11,216 nucleotides of DNA from an uncultured Fidelibacterota bacterium (GCA_937862595.1 CALMFL010000292.1:1-11216), one strand, 5' to 3'. Positions 1 through 7,516 are shown, counted from the stretch's first letter. Notes: generated by a model not told the origin, from the letters alone. A program made the numbers and translations.

Positions 1-28
1 TCATTGCTTTTTGACATCGACTCATTTT

Positions 29-56
29 AATCTCCGAAGCCTTGGCGCAGGAGATT
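29..56. repeat. Hairpin with internal loop, first of a related series
   Basis: AATCTCC (29-35) pairs with GGAGATT (50-56) over seven base pairs. Inside are a GAA/GCA internal loop and a small GCC-TT-GGC stem. TTTTAA lies on both sides. The inner text GAAGCC...GGCG(C/T)AGGAGAT recurs in modified form at 107-130, so this appears to be one copy of a dispersed hairpin repeat and not a terminator: no T tract follows the stem. Confidence 0.55.
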
Positions 57-72
57 TTAATCCCCGACGTGT

Positions 73-106
73 CCTTCGAAGCTCCGACGTATCGGAGCGA
101 AGAAGG
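73..106. repeat. Long imperfect hairpin, 5 + 7 bp stem
   Basis: GCTCCGA (81-87) and TCGGAGC (92-98) form a perfect seven-base-pair stem with loop CGTA. An outer stem CCTTC (73-77) with GAAGG (102-106) continues it across a symmetric GAA/GAA internal loop. The design (outer stem, GAA internal loop, inner stem) is the same as in the hairpin at 29-56. CTCC at 82-85 could instead pair with GGAG at 125-128, so alternative folds exist. Confidence 0.6.
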
Positions 107-108
107 AA

Positions 109-121
109 GCCCTAACAGGGC
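109..121. repeat. Short hairpin GCCCT-AAC-AGGGC
   Basis: A perfect five-base-pair stem with a three-base loop. With its flanks (GAAG before, GTAGGAGAT after) it parallels the 3' half of the hairpin at 29-56. It sits directly before the 8-bp tandem array. Confidence 0.5.
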
Positions 122-128
122 GTAGGAG

Positions 129-204
129 ATCAACCTATCAACCTATCAACTCATCAACTTTATCGACCCATCGACATATCGACTTTCAATCAACCCATCA
201 ACCC
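129..204. repeat. Tandem array of about nine 8-bp units, ATCRACNN
   Basis: Units begin at 129, 137, 145, 153, 162, 170, 178, 189 and 197. The core ATCAAC occurs in units 1-4 and 8-9 and ATCGAC in units 5-7. Most units are exactly 8 bp; units four and seven are 9 and 11 bp long. A lone matching unit, ATCGACTC, lies at 16-23, ahead of the hairpins, so the array may begin before the window. The array ends 27 bases before the folA start codon and so lies in its upstream region. Function is not known; it is non-coding in appearance. Confidence 0.8.
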
Positions 205-231
205 TCCCTCTTCGAAAAAAGGATAAATATC

Positions 232-708
232 ATGAATAAACAACCCGTCATCATCATTGTCGCCATGACGGAAACGCGGCTTATCGGGAAGGGGAACGAA
301 CTTCCCTGGCACATTTCCGGCGATCTGCAGCATTTCAAGCGCCAGACGCTGGGCAACACCGTCATCATGGGACACAACACCTACCTTTCGCTGAAGCGTC
401 CTTCCCTCCCGGGCCGGAACAATATCGTGATCTCGCCCGAACTGGATTCCAACGAGCACATCACCGTCTGCCGCACCCTGGACGAAGCGCTGAATACGGG
501 ACAGGAACTGGGCAAAAAGATCTTTATCATGGGCGGCGCCTATACCTATGAACACGCGCTCCCCTATGCCGATTATCTCTATGTTTCAATGGTAAAAAAA
601 GATTATGAGGGCGACGTTTATTTTCCTATATTCGAGGTCGATCATTGGACTAAAGAATCGTCGGAAGATATGGGCGAATTTGTCTTTATACGGTACAAAC
701 GAAGTTAA
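232..708 (+). CDS. folA: Dihydrofolate reductase
   Basis: Reduces dihydrofolate to tetrahydrofolate with NADPH in the cytoplasm, feeding thymidylate, purine and methionine synthesis. The 158-residue length is normal for bacterial DHFR. Visible family marks are the LPWHISGDLQHF segment (24-35), with Trp26 and the catalytic acid Asp31 in the places of E. coli Trp22 and Asp27; LPGRNNIVIS (59-68), with the folate-binding Arg62; and the cofactor-site Gly101-Gly102 pair. The usual MGR-x-T reads MGHNT (46-50), so the arginine that contacts the NADPH 2'-phosphate in E. coli is histidine here. The start is supported by an AAAAAAGGA ribosome site at 215-223. It heads an apparent operon with two lysine-degradation genes, 15 bases from the next start codon. 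No thyA is seen, although upstream sequence is cut off. Confidence 0.95.
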   Translation: MNKQPVIIIVAMTETRLIGKGNELPWHISGDLQHFKRQTLGNTVIMGHNTYLSLKRPSLPGRNNIVISPELDSNEHITVCRTLDEALNTGQELGKKIFIMGGAYTYEHALPYADYLYVSMVKKDYEGDVYFPIFEVDHWTKESSEDMGEFVFIRYKRS

Positions 709-710
709 TT

Positions 711-715
711 GGAGG
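711..715 (+). promoter_or_regulatory. Ribosome binding site GGAGG that decides the dehydrogenase start
   Basis: GGAGG lies eight bases before ATG 724. An in-frame TTG at 709 would put this site inside the coding region, so ATG 724 is preferred. Confidence 0.85.
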
Positions 716-723
716 ATTATTCA

Positions 724-2262
724 ATGGATACCACTTTTTATCGTGCCCTTGGCATTCAGGAAGAGAACAGCGGCTGCTCGACCGGGCAGAACTGGATCAC
801 ATCAAAGAAAAGCAAGATTTTAGATATTGTTTCGCCCATCGACGGTAAGCACATCGCCAGCGTTCACACCTGCTCCACGGACGATTATCTTGCAGTCCGG
901 GATCAGGCGCTCCGCGCCTTTGAGGTCTGGCGCACCGTTCCCGCTCCGAAACGCGGGGACATCGTACGGCAGATAGGCCTGAAGCTCCGGGAGCATAAAG
1001 AAGATCTCGGCAAGCTTGTCACCCTGGAAATGGGCAAATCCCTCCAGGAAGGCTACGGCGAGGTTCAGGAAATGATCGACATCTGCGATTTCGCAGTCGG
1101 GCTTTCACGCCAGCTTTACGGCTTTACCATGCATTCAGAAAGGCCGGATCACCGGATGTACGACCAGTATCATCCCATCGGGATCGTCGGCATCATTTCG
1201 GCCTTCAACTTCCCGGTCGCCGTGTACGCCTGGAATGCCATGCTCGCCGCGGTCTGCGGGGACGTCTGCATCTGGAAGCCCTCTTCCAAGGTGCCGCTGT
1301 CCGCCATCGCGACCCAGAAGATCATCGCGGAAGTGCTGAAGGAAAATCATCTTCCCGAAGGCATTTTCAACCTCGTGGTCGGAGGCGGACGGGACGTCGG
1401 CGAGACCATGCTGGAAGACAAGAAGGTCGGGCTGATCTCGATCACCGGTTCGACCCGCGTGGGCCGCCATGCGAACGAGGTCATTGCGCGCCGCTTCGGC
1501 AAAGTGATCTGCGAACTCGGCGGCAACAACGCCATTATCGTCACCCAAAACGCCGATCTGCAGATCGCGATCCCCGCGATCGTTTTCGGTGCGGTCGGAA
1601 CGGCCGGACAGCGCTGTACCTCCACGCGGCGCGTCATCATTCATGAAGACCTTTACGAAACCGTCAAAAAATCGCTCCTTAAAGCCTATAAATCCCTGAA
1701 GATCGGGTCCCCCATGGACGAAAAGAACCACGTCGGCCCGCTGATCGATCAGGACGCCGTCGCCACCTTCACCGCCGCCGTTCAGCAGGTCAGGGACCAG
1801 GGCGGCACCGTGATCTGCGGCGGGACGGTCCTTTCGGGCAAGGGCTTCGAGTCGGGGAACTACGTCAAGCCCTGCATAGCAGAAGTCAGCAACGACATGG
1901 AGATCGTCCAGGAAGAGACCTTCGCCCCCCTGCTTTACCTGATCAAGTATTCCGGGGACGTCGAGAACGCCATCGAGATCCATAATGACGTGAAACAGGG
2001 ACTTTCCTCCGCCATCTTTACGCAGAACCTGCGCGAAGCGGAACTCTTCCTTTCCTGCCGCGGATCGGACTGCGGCATCGCCAACGTCAACATCGGCACC
2101 TCCGGTGCGGAGATCGGCGGCGCGTTCGGCGGAGAAAAAGAAACGGGCGGCGGACGCGAATCCGGCTCGGATGCATGGAAAGGATACATGCGCCGTCAGA
2201 CGAACACGATCAACTACGGCAATAAACTGCCCCTGGCTCAGGGCATCAAATTCAACATTTAA
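724..2262 (+). CDS. amaB: ALDH7-family L-2-aminoadipate-6-semialdehyde dehydrogenase
   Basis: Predicted to oxidise 2-aminoadipate 6-semialdehyde (in equilibrium with piperideine-6-carboxylate) to L-2-aminoadipate with NAD+, the second step of lysine degradation through the epsilon-transaminase route. The 512-residue protein resembles human antiquitin (ALDH7A1) along its whole length. Key marks are EMGK (102-105), the GEVQE-x-x-DICDFAVGLSR stretch (about 112-129), FNFPVAV with the oxyanion Asn162, the cofactor lysine in WKPSS (Lys185), the general base Glu264 in ELGGNN, the catalytic Cys298 in GQRCTS, GAEIGGAFGGEKETGGGRES (461-480) and the C-terminal PLAQGIKF. The GAFGGEK...SGSDAWK block is characteristic of ALDH7 and not of succinate-semialdehyde or betaine aldehyde dehydrogenases. 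The start codon is chosen from the GGAGG at 711-715. The next gene makes its substrate, which strongly supports the assignment; the gene symbol follows Pseudomonas usage. Confidence 0.9.
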   Translation: MDTTFYRALGIQEENSGCSTGQNWITSKKSKILDIVSPIDGKHIASVHTCSTDDYLAVRDQALRAFEVWRTVPAPKRGDIVRQIGLKLREHKEDLGKLVTLEMGKSLQEGYGEVQEMIDICDFAVGLSRQLYGFTMHSERPDHRMYDQYHPIGIVGIISAFNFPVAVYAWNAMLAAVCGDVCIWKPSSKVPLSAIATQKIIAEVLKENHLPEGIFNLVVGGGRDVGETMLEDKKVGLISITGSTRVGRHANEVIARRFGKVICELGGNNAIIVTQNADLQIAIPAIVFGAVGTAGQRCTSTRRVIIHEDLYETVKKSLLKAYKSLKIGSPMDEKNHVGPLIDQDAVATFTAAVQQVRDQGGTVICGGTVLSGKGFESGNYVKPCIAEVSNDMEIVQEETFAPLLYLIKYSGDVENAIEIHNDVKQGLSSAIFTQNLREAELFLSCRGSDCGIANVNIGTSGAEIGGAFGGEKETGGGRESGSDAWKGYMRRQTNTINYGNKLPLAQGIKFNI

Positions 2263-2270
2263 CCAATAGA

Positions 2271-2286
2271 AGGGCTTGCACGCCCT
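2271..2286 (+). other. Small hairpin between the dehydrogenase and transaminase genes
   Basis: AGGGC (2271-2275) pairs with GCCCT (2282-2286) around the loop TTGCAC. It lies in the 37-base gap and just before the ribosome site of the transaminase. It has no T tract, so it is unlikely to stop transcription; it could shape mRNA processing, but it is short enough to be chance. Confidence 0.3.
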
Positions 2287-2299
2287 CAAAGGAGAATAT

Positions 2300-3607
2300 A
2301 TGGTCATAGCAACGGAAGTGAAAAAGGTCCTGTCGAAACACATGCTGACAGACGGTTTTGATGTCATTGTCGATCTTGACAAGTCCCACGGCTCATGGCT
2401 GGTGGACAAACGCAACGGCGACGAATACCTGGATTTCTTTTCCATGTTCGCCTCCCTGGCAGTCGGGTTCAATCATCCCTACCTCGTTTCAAAAAAAGCG
2501 GAACTGGGTCGGGTTGCGGTGAACAAGCCTGCCAACTCGGATATTTATTCCGAGGAAATGGCGGATTTCCTGGAAACCTTTTCCCGTGTCGGCATTCCGG
2601 ACTATCTTCCGCATGCGTTCTTTGTCTCGGGGGGCGGCCTGGCCGTCGAGAACGCCCTGAAAGCGGCCTTTGACTGGAAAGTCCGCAAGAATTTTGAAAA
2701 AGGCGAAAGCGAAGAAACCGGATTCAAGGTCCTCCACCTCAGGGAAGCCTTTCACGGCCGCACCGGTTACACCCTGAGCCTTACGAACACCTCGGATCCC
2801 CGCAAAACCCAGTACTTCCCGAAATTCGACTGGCCGCGCGTTACGAACCCCAAACTGAAATTCCCCCTGGAGGCCAACCGGGAGGAAAATGAGGCGATCG
2901 AAGCGAAATCGCTTGCCGAGATCCGCGGGATCGTGGCCCGGGACGCGAAACATATCGCCTGCATGATCCTTGAACCCATCCAGGGCGAAGGCGGCGACAA
3001 CCATTTCAGCAAGTCGTTCTTCCAGGCCATCCGGAAAATATGCGATGAGAACGAGATCCTGCTCGTGTTCGACGAAGTCCAGAGCGGCGTCGGACTGACC
3101 GGCAAATTCTGGGCGCACCAGAACTACGACGTCAAGCCGGATATCCTCTGCTTCGGGAAAAAGACCCAGGTCTGCGGCATTCTTGCCGGCCCGCGGCTCG
3201 ATGAGGTAAAGAACAACGTCTTCGCCGAATCAAGCCGCATCAATTCCACCTGGGGCGGAAATCTGGTCGACATGGTGCGCTTCCGCTACATCCTTGAGAT
3301 CATCGAAAACGAAGATCTCGTCGAGAACGCCGGGATCATGGGAGAGGTGCTCCTGGACGAACTGAAAGCCATCGGCCGGGAATTCCCGAAACTGATCTCC
3401 AATATGCGCGGAGAAGGCCTGATGTGCGCCTTTGACCTCCCCGACCACGTTCAGCGCAACGCCTTTTTATCGAAGATGTGGGAAAATAAGGTCATGATCC
3501 TCCCCTGCGGCGACCATACCATCCGTTTCCGGCCGCATCTGAACGTCAGCAAGGACGAGATCATGAAGGGCGCCGCGGTCATTCGCAAGGTCTTGAAAGA
3601 AATGTAA
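2300..3607 (+). CDS. lat: L-lysine 6-transaminase (lysine epsilon-aminotransferase)
   Basis: A class III PLP-dependent aminotransferase that moves the epsilon-amino group of L-lysine to 2-oxoglutarate, giving 2-aminoadipate 6-semialdehyde and glutamate. The 435-residue protein matches the lysine-specific subfamily (as in Mycobacterium tuberculosis Lat) through SGGGLAVENALK (110-121), FHGRTGYTLSLT (151-162), EPIQGEGGDNHF (225-236), the PLP-binding Asp258 in DEVQSG, FGKKTQVCG (285-293) with the Schiff-base lysine at 287 or 288, STWGGN (316-321) and IRFRPHL (408-414) with the substrate-carboxylate arginine. FGKKTQVCG separates it from ornithine and GABA transaminases. ATG 2300 has GGAG at 2291-2294; an upstream in-frame TTG at 2276 has no such site. 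It pairs functionally with the dehydrogenase before it and ends the operon. Confidence 0.93.
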   Translation: MVIATEVKKVLSKHMLTDGFDVIVDLDKSHGSWLVDKRNGDEYLDFFSMFASLAVGFNHPYLVSKKAELGRVAVNKPANSDIYSEEMADFLETFSRVGIPDYLPHAFFVSGGGLAVENALKAAFDWKVRKNFEKGESEETGFKVLHLREAFHGRTGYTLSLTNTSDPRKTQYFPKFDWPRVTNPKLKFPLEANREENEAIEAKSLAEIRGIVARDAKHIACMILEPIQGEGGDNHFSKSFFQAIRKICDENEILLVFDEVQSGVGLTGKFWAHQNYDVKPDILCFGKKTQVCGILAGPRLDEVKNNVFAESSRINSTWGGNLVDMVRFRYILEIIENEDLVENAGIMGEVLLDELKAIGREFPKLISNMRGEGLMCAFDLPDHVQRNAFLSKMWENKVMILPCGDHTIRFRPHLNVSKDEIMKGAAVIRKVLKEM

Positions 3608-3630
3608 TTCACCTCATGAATGAACCTATG

Positions 3631-3657
3631 AAAAGCTCCCGGAAACGGGAGCTTTTT
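3631..3657 (+). terminator. Strong intrinsic terminator after the lysine operon
   Basis: AAAAGCTCCCG (3631-3641) and CGGGAGCTTTT (3646-3656) form an eleven-base-pair stem with a GAAA tetraloop and a run of five T at 3653-3657. It lies 23 bases after the transaminase stop codon. Confidence 0.93.
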
Positions 3658-3763
3658 ATTGCCGGCAGCCGATAGCCGGAAGATCGTTCCCCAAGCCCCC
3701 GTTTTTCATGATAACTTCATTTCCCTGAAACATTTGGCGGTGTTTTAAGTTGGATTTATGTCC

Positions 3764-3794
3764 TTGACATCCTAAATTCGCAAGAATTGACATC
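3764..3794 (+). promoter_or_regulatory. Twin TTGACATC direct repeats around an AATTC-GCAA-GAATT palindrome
   Basis: TTGACATC occurs at 3764-3771 and again at 3787-3794, 23 bases apart. Between and overlapping them is AATTC (3775-3779)-GCAA-GAATT (3784-3788). Either TTGACA would be a perfect -35 box, but I find no convincing -10 at 16-18 bases from either. The site lies 29-59 bases before the next start codon, so it is a promoter or operator candidate. The gap 3658-3763 before it holds only a small CCGGC/GCCGG hairpin at 3662-3679. Confidence 0.4.
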
Positions 3795-3822
3795 TTATCT
3801 AATTTTCGTATCGGAGGAATGA

Positions 3823-4701
3823 ATGAAACGAATTGCAGGAATGCTCATTGCGCTGACGGTGCTGTTAAGCGCAGAGGTGCGCGTTAGCAGCGTACAGGTG
3901 TTGGATCTTGAGACCAACGCCCTGTTACCCCTTTTCAGCGCCGACGGGAAGTATATTCTATACGGAGCCGGCGACGGCCTTTACACTTATGAACGCAGCA
4001 CACAGACCGCGACACGTTTCGCGGAAAGCGGCTATGAACCGGTCATGGATGAAAAAGGCGTGATCCGCTACCGGATCGACAATTATGATAAAGGTTACCG
4101 CCTTTTCGATTTTGCTGTCTATGACATTAAAACTAAAACCCGTTCGATTATTGAAAAAGATCTGCGTTTAGCTTCGGCACCCAAAATAACGAATCATGGT
4201 ATCTATTTTATTGAAAAAGAGACGATAAAAAACAATTTCGCAAAGTCCACGCAAGTGGCAAGACCGGTTGCCTTCACTCTGGATAATGCTGTCGTGCTTT
4301 ATTCCTACGGAACCTCAAAAATGCTGATGCCCGCAGGGGATCGGCCGCACGTATGGCCCTCCGTTTCACCAACCCAGGATAAACTCTGCGTGGTTGGGGG
4401 AAATGACCTCTTTATCTGCGACCTGAACGGGAACGTCCTTTCAGAGATAAGGGATGCCCGTGCACCCCAATGGTCTCCCGACGGCAAATGGATCGCCTTT
4501 ATGCGGGATAGTGACGATGGATACACCTATACCGCCTCCGACATCTATCTTGTCAGTGCGGACGGCAACACCCAGATCCGACTTACGAACAGCACGGACA
4601 TCATTGAAATGTATCCGCAGTGGTCCCCGGACGGAACGCAGATCATCTGCGACAATCCCGTCGACGGGAAACCGGTACTCTTAACGCTGGAAATAAGGTA
4701 A
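3823..4701 (+). CDS. Exported PD40/TolB-like beta-propeller protein
   Basis: Function not assigned. The 292-residue protein opens with a signal-peptide-like stretch (MKRIAG then a hydrophobic run to about residue 17) and should be periplasmic or secreted. Four blade motifs of the WD40-like PD40 type are visible: LFSADGKYILYG (37-48), SVSPTQDKLCVV (180-191), QWSPDGKWIAFM (216-227) and QWSPDGTQIICD (266-277). Such repeats fold as beta-propellers in TolB and in the N-terminal part of prolyl oligopeptidases, but there is no hydrolase domain and the protein is shorter than TolB, so it is probably a binding or scaffold protein. ATG 3823 follows GGAGG at 3813-3817; another ATG at 3819 is out of frame. 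Nine bases separate it from the amidase gene, suggesting co-transcription and a shared role at the cell surface. Confidence 0.8.
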   Translation: MKRIAGMLIALTVLLSAEVRVSSVQVLDLETNALLPLFSADGKYILYGAGDGLYTYERSTQTATRFAESGYEPVMDEKGVIRYRIDNYDKGYRLFDFAVYDIKTKTRSIIEKDLRLASAPKITNHGIYFIEKETIKNNFAKSTQVARPVAFTLDNAVVLYSYGTSKMLMPAGDRPHVWPSVSPTQDKLCVVGGNDLFICDLNGNVLSEIRDARAPQWSPDGKWIAFMRDSDDGYTYTASDIYLVSADGNTQIRLTNSTDIIEMYPQWSPDGTQIICDNPVDGKPVLLTLEIR

Positions 4702-4710
4702 GGGACAGGC

Positions 4711-7449
4711 ATGAAACGATTTATCATTACACTCCTTGTTATAATTATCATAAGCTCTTGTCTTACCGCGCAGACTATTGATACGATCACCTATAAGATA
4801 TGTCTCAATGCGGGACATGGCGGCCATACGGCAAACGACCGCCCGCCGATCACGCCCGCCGGCTACTGGGAATCCGAAGGCAACCTTACCCGGGCTCTGG
4901 CTGCGGAAACCATTTTTAAGCAGTACGGCATTGTCGATGTAGATGCAAGCACACGGGCGAAATTCTCCGTGGTCATGACCCGCCGTCATAACCGCAAATC
5001 GGACAATCTTGGGCTTTCCACTATCTGTGCCATCGCGAACAGCAACGCCTGCGACTGGATGCAGTCCATCCATAGCAATGCCAGCGGCCTCTCGAACAGT
5101 ACCCGCCATACAACGCTGATCCTATATCCCGGTCCTACCGGTGATCCGCGGATCAACGGTCTCCCTGGATATCCCAAAGCCCCCGACGAGTTGAAAGTCG
5201 CGACCCTTTTGGGCTCTTACATCCGTCAGGCACTTCAGACCACGGCAACCTCTTTGGCCGGCGACTGGACATTTTATGGAACAGGCGGCCCCTATCTTGG
5301 CGTCTTCCGAACCTTACAGGTTCCCGGCACCTTGAGCGAAGGCACATTTCACGACTATTATGTAGAAACCTACCGCCTGCAAAACCTGGATTTCCGTATA
5401 AACGAAGCTTGGGCGATCGCCCTTTCCTTTATTGATCATTTCGATCTGCCCATACCTTCCTTCACAAATCTCGCGGGCATTGTAAGAACTTATGAGGAAT
5501 CGGTTTCCTATCCCTACGGTTCGGGAACCAACGACAAATACAAGCCCATCGACAGCCTTGTGATCACGATCTTCCCCGCCGGCGCCCCCGACAGCAGCCG
5601 CGTGTATTACGGCAACACCACCATGTATGTGGACAACTATACGCCCCAATGGTCTCAGATCACCACCGGGTCCCCGATCAATCCCAATAACTGGGCGGCG
5701 ATCGACGGAACTTCAGACTATGATTACTATATGAACGGTTACAACAACAACCACGGCTACAACCGAAATAACGGATTTTATCTTTTCGACAGCCTGGCTT
5801 ACGGCACCTATACCCTTATCTTTGATGCCCCCGGCTACTGGCCCGATACTACCCAGATCACGGTCGACAGCAGCAAGTTTTTCTGGAGCCGGAATTTCTT
5901 CATGACCTCGTCGGTGCCGCCCTACGTCAAGCAAGTCGTCCCTGCCGACAACGAACCCGAACATCCGGCCTGGGAGCCGCTCGTCCTGACCTTCTCCCAT
6001 GAAATGGATACGGCGAACGTGCGCAGCGGGCTCGGCATCGACCCGCCCGCCGACCTGATCTTCAGCTGGAGCGGCGACCTCAAGGTCCTGACGCTGAGCG
6101 CGGCCGGGGACAGCCTTGAGGTCGAGACAGACTACACGCTGACGCTGGACGCCGACACCATTCTCGGGAACCGGGCGCAGCATCTGGACGGGAACGGCGA
6201 CGGCACCGCCGGCGACGATTTCGTCCTTCGTTTCACGACCAGCCCCCCCGACATCGACGCGCCTAAGATCGAGACATGGTACCCCGTTAAATACGCCCGC
6301 TTCCATGATCTTCAGCCGATCATTTCTTTCTGCCTCGACGAGATCATCGACCTGTCGGGCGGGATCGAGGATAAATTTGCGCTCATCCGCACGACCGGCG
6401 ACGATATCGAGATCCCCACGGTCAAGGATGTCTACACCGTGAACGGCAAAACCGTCGTTTCCCTCTTCCCGACCGAAGAACTGGTGCGGGGGAACAGCTA
6501 CACGCGCTATATGTACAGCGGCATCGGCGACCTTTTCGGCAACGTGACCCCGGGCAATTTCGCCAGCGGCCTCATTATCAACACCTCCATTCCCTGGTAC
6601 GCCGACACCCTGGTCATCGACGCCTTCTCGCCGACATCCATCAGCTCCTACTGGCGGGCCTGGAACTTCAGCGGCAGCAACCGGAATCTCCTCGGCGGAT
6701 CGGTCACGGTAAGCACCGATGTCGTCAATCACGGGAACGGCAGCACGCATTCGCTGGCCATTTATTACAAATTCGATCCGGAAGCCGCGGACGGCTTTAT
6801 GCGGGAATGGCTGGACGGCACCTCCGTACCGGCGGCCCGCCGCTTCAATGCGGACGGCATCCTGCAGGCCTGGGTCTTCGGCGACGGTTCGAACAACCGT
6901 TTCCGTTTCGCGGTGGATGATCCCTCGGGAACGGGCGCCTCGGAAGTCAGTCCCTGGTACGACCTGAACTTTACCGGCTGGCAGCTGATGAAATGGGACC
7001 TCCGCGACGGCGAGACCGGCGAATGGGCCGGCGTTTCGGACGGCGTATTGAACGGCACGCTGAATTTCGACAGTTTCCAGATCGAATACATCGACAGCAT
7101 CGGAACGAACGAAGGGACGATCTACATCGAGGACCTGATGTTCCTGACGCCGGGCGGCGTCGCCGTCGCGGAAACCGGCCTTGCGGAAGACTTTGCCCTG
7201 AACCAGAATTACCCGAATCCTTTCAATCCCGCCACCGCGATCAGCTACCGGCTGCCCGCCGACGGGAACGTGGACCTTTCCGTCTACGATGTGAACGGAC
7301 GTTTCGTCGCCTCTCTGGTCCGGGACCGTCAGCCCGCCGGCGTCTATACCGTCACCTTCGAAGCCGGCCCCCTGCCGAGCGGCGTTTACATCGCGCGCCT
7401 GAAGACGGATATGGGTATCTTGAGTACGAAGATGCTATTGGTTAAATAA
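4711..7449 (+). CDS. Multidomain N-acetylmuramoyl-L-alanine amidase with type IX sorting domain
   Basis: Predicted zinc amidase (Amidase_3/AmiC fold) that cuts the bond between N-acetylmuramic acid and L-alanine in peptidoglycan. The 912 residues run in order: signal sequence (1-20; ISSC at 14-17 could also be a lipobox), catalytic domain about 27-245, a carboxypeptidase-regulatory-like beta domain about 253-398, two Ig-like (Big_5-type) domains about 402-510 and 513-625, a jelly-roll or carbohydrate-binding-like region about 630-813, and a C-terminal sorting domain about 828-912 starting NQNYPNPFNP. Zinc ligands are probably His36 (NAGHGG), Glu54 and His121 (SIHSNAS), with catalytic Glu210 in LSEGTFHDY. 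The sorting domain implies passage through the outer membrane, unlike ordinary periplasmic amidases. AAGGGA at 4700-4705 is the ribosome site. It is the second gene of a two-gene unit with a terminator behind it. Domain borders beyond the catalytic part are estimates. Confidence 0.87.
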   Translation: MKRFIITLLVIIIISSCLTAQTIDTITYKICLNAGHGGHTANDRPPITPAGYWESEGNLTRALAAETIFKQYGIVDVDASTRAKFSVVMTRRHNRKSDNLGLSTICAIANSNACDWMQSIHSNASGLSNSTRHTTLILYPGPTGDPRINGLPGYPKAPDELKVATLLGSYIRQALQTTATSLAGDWTFYGTGGPYLGVFRTLQVPGTLSEGTFHDYYVETYRLQNLDFRINEAWAIALSFIDHFDLPIPSFTNLAGIVRTYEESVSYPYGSGTNDKYKPIDSLVITIFPAGAPDSSRVYYGNTTMYVDNYTPQWSQITTGSPINPNNWAAIDGTSDYDYYMNGYNNNHGYNRNNGFYLFDSLAYGTYTLIFDAPGYWPDTTQITVDSSKFFWSRNFFMTSSVPPYVKQVVPADNEPEHPAWEPLVLTFSHEMDTANVRSGLGIDPPADLIFSWSGDLKVLTLSAAGDSLEVETDYTLTLDADTILGNRAQHLDGNGDGTAGDDFVLRFTTSPPDIDAPKIETWYPVKYARFHDLQPIISFCLDEIIDLSGGIEDKFALIRTTGDDIEIPTVKDVYTVNGKTVVSLFPTEELVRGNSYTRYMYSGIGDLFGNVTPGNFASGLIINTSIPWYADTLVIDAFSPTSISSYWRAWNFSGSNRNLLGGSVTVSTDVVNHGNGSTHSLAIYYKFDPEAADGFMREWLDGTSVPAARRFNADGILQAWVFGDGSNNRFRFAVDDPSGTGASEVSPWYDLNFTGWQLMKWDLRDGETGEWAGVSDGVLNGTLNFDSFQIEYIDSIGTNEGTIYIEDLMFLTPGGVAVAETGLAEDFALNQNYPNPFNPATAISYRLPADGNVDLSVYDVNGRFVASLVRDRQPAGVYTVTFEAGPLPSGVYIARLKTDMGILSTKMLLVK

Positions 7450-7473
7450 AAACATCTAAACATAGACTTTATG

Positions 7474-7506
7474 CCCCTTTGTGAGATAATTGCAAAGGGG
7501 TTTTTT
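7474..7506 (+). terminator. Intrinsic terminator after the amidase gene
   Basis: CCCCTTTG (7474-7481) pairs with CAAAGGGG (7493-7500) around an eleven-base loop and is followed at once by six T (7501-7506). It lies 24 bases after the amidase stop codon and just outside the inverted-repeat cassette that follows. Confidence 0.93.
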
Positions 7507-7516
7507 ATGCTCTGAG

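Noticed and set aside
129..204. CRISPR array
   Set aside because: Units are 8 bp without spacers, far too short for CRISPR repeats, and no cas gene is near.
1..231. Tetrahydrofolate riboswitch before folA
   Set aside because: The hairpins do not show the conserved junction sequences I know for that riboswitch, and the stretch nearest the gene is a simple tandem repeat.
1135..2472. Long minus-strand open frame (445 codons) across the dehydrogenase and transaminase genes
   Set aside because: It is antisense to two genes with full-length family matches, has a low-complexity composition rich in Asp, Gly, Ala and Arg expected from opposite-strand GC-rich codons, and shows no recognisable domain.
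5713..6750. Minus-strand open frame of 345 codons inside the amidase gene
   Set aside because: Valine-, glycine- and alanine-rich shadow of the GC-rich coding strand; the plus-strand protein has clear domains over the same region.
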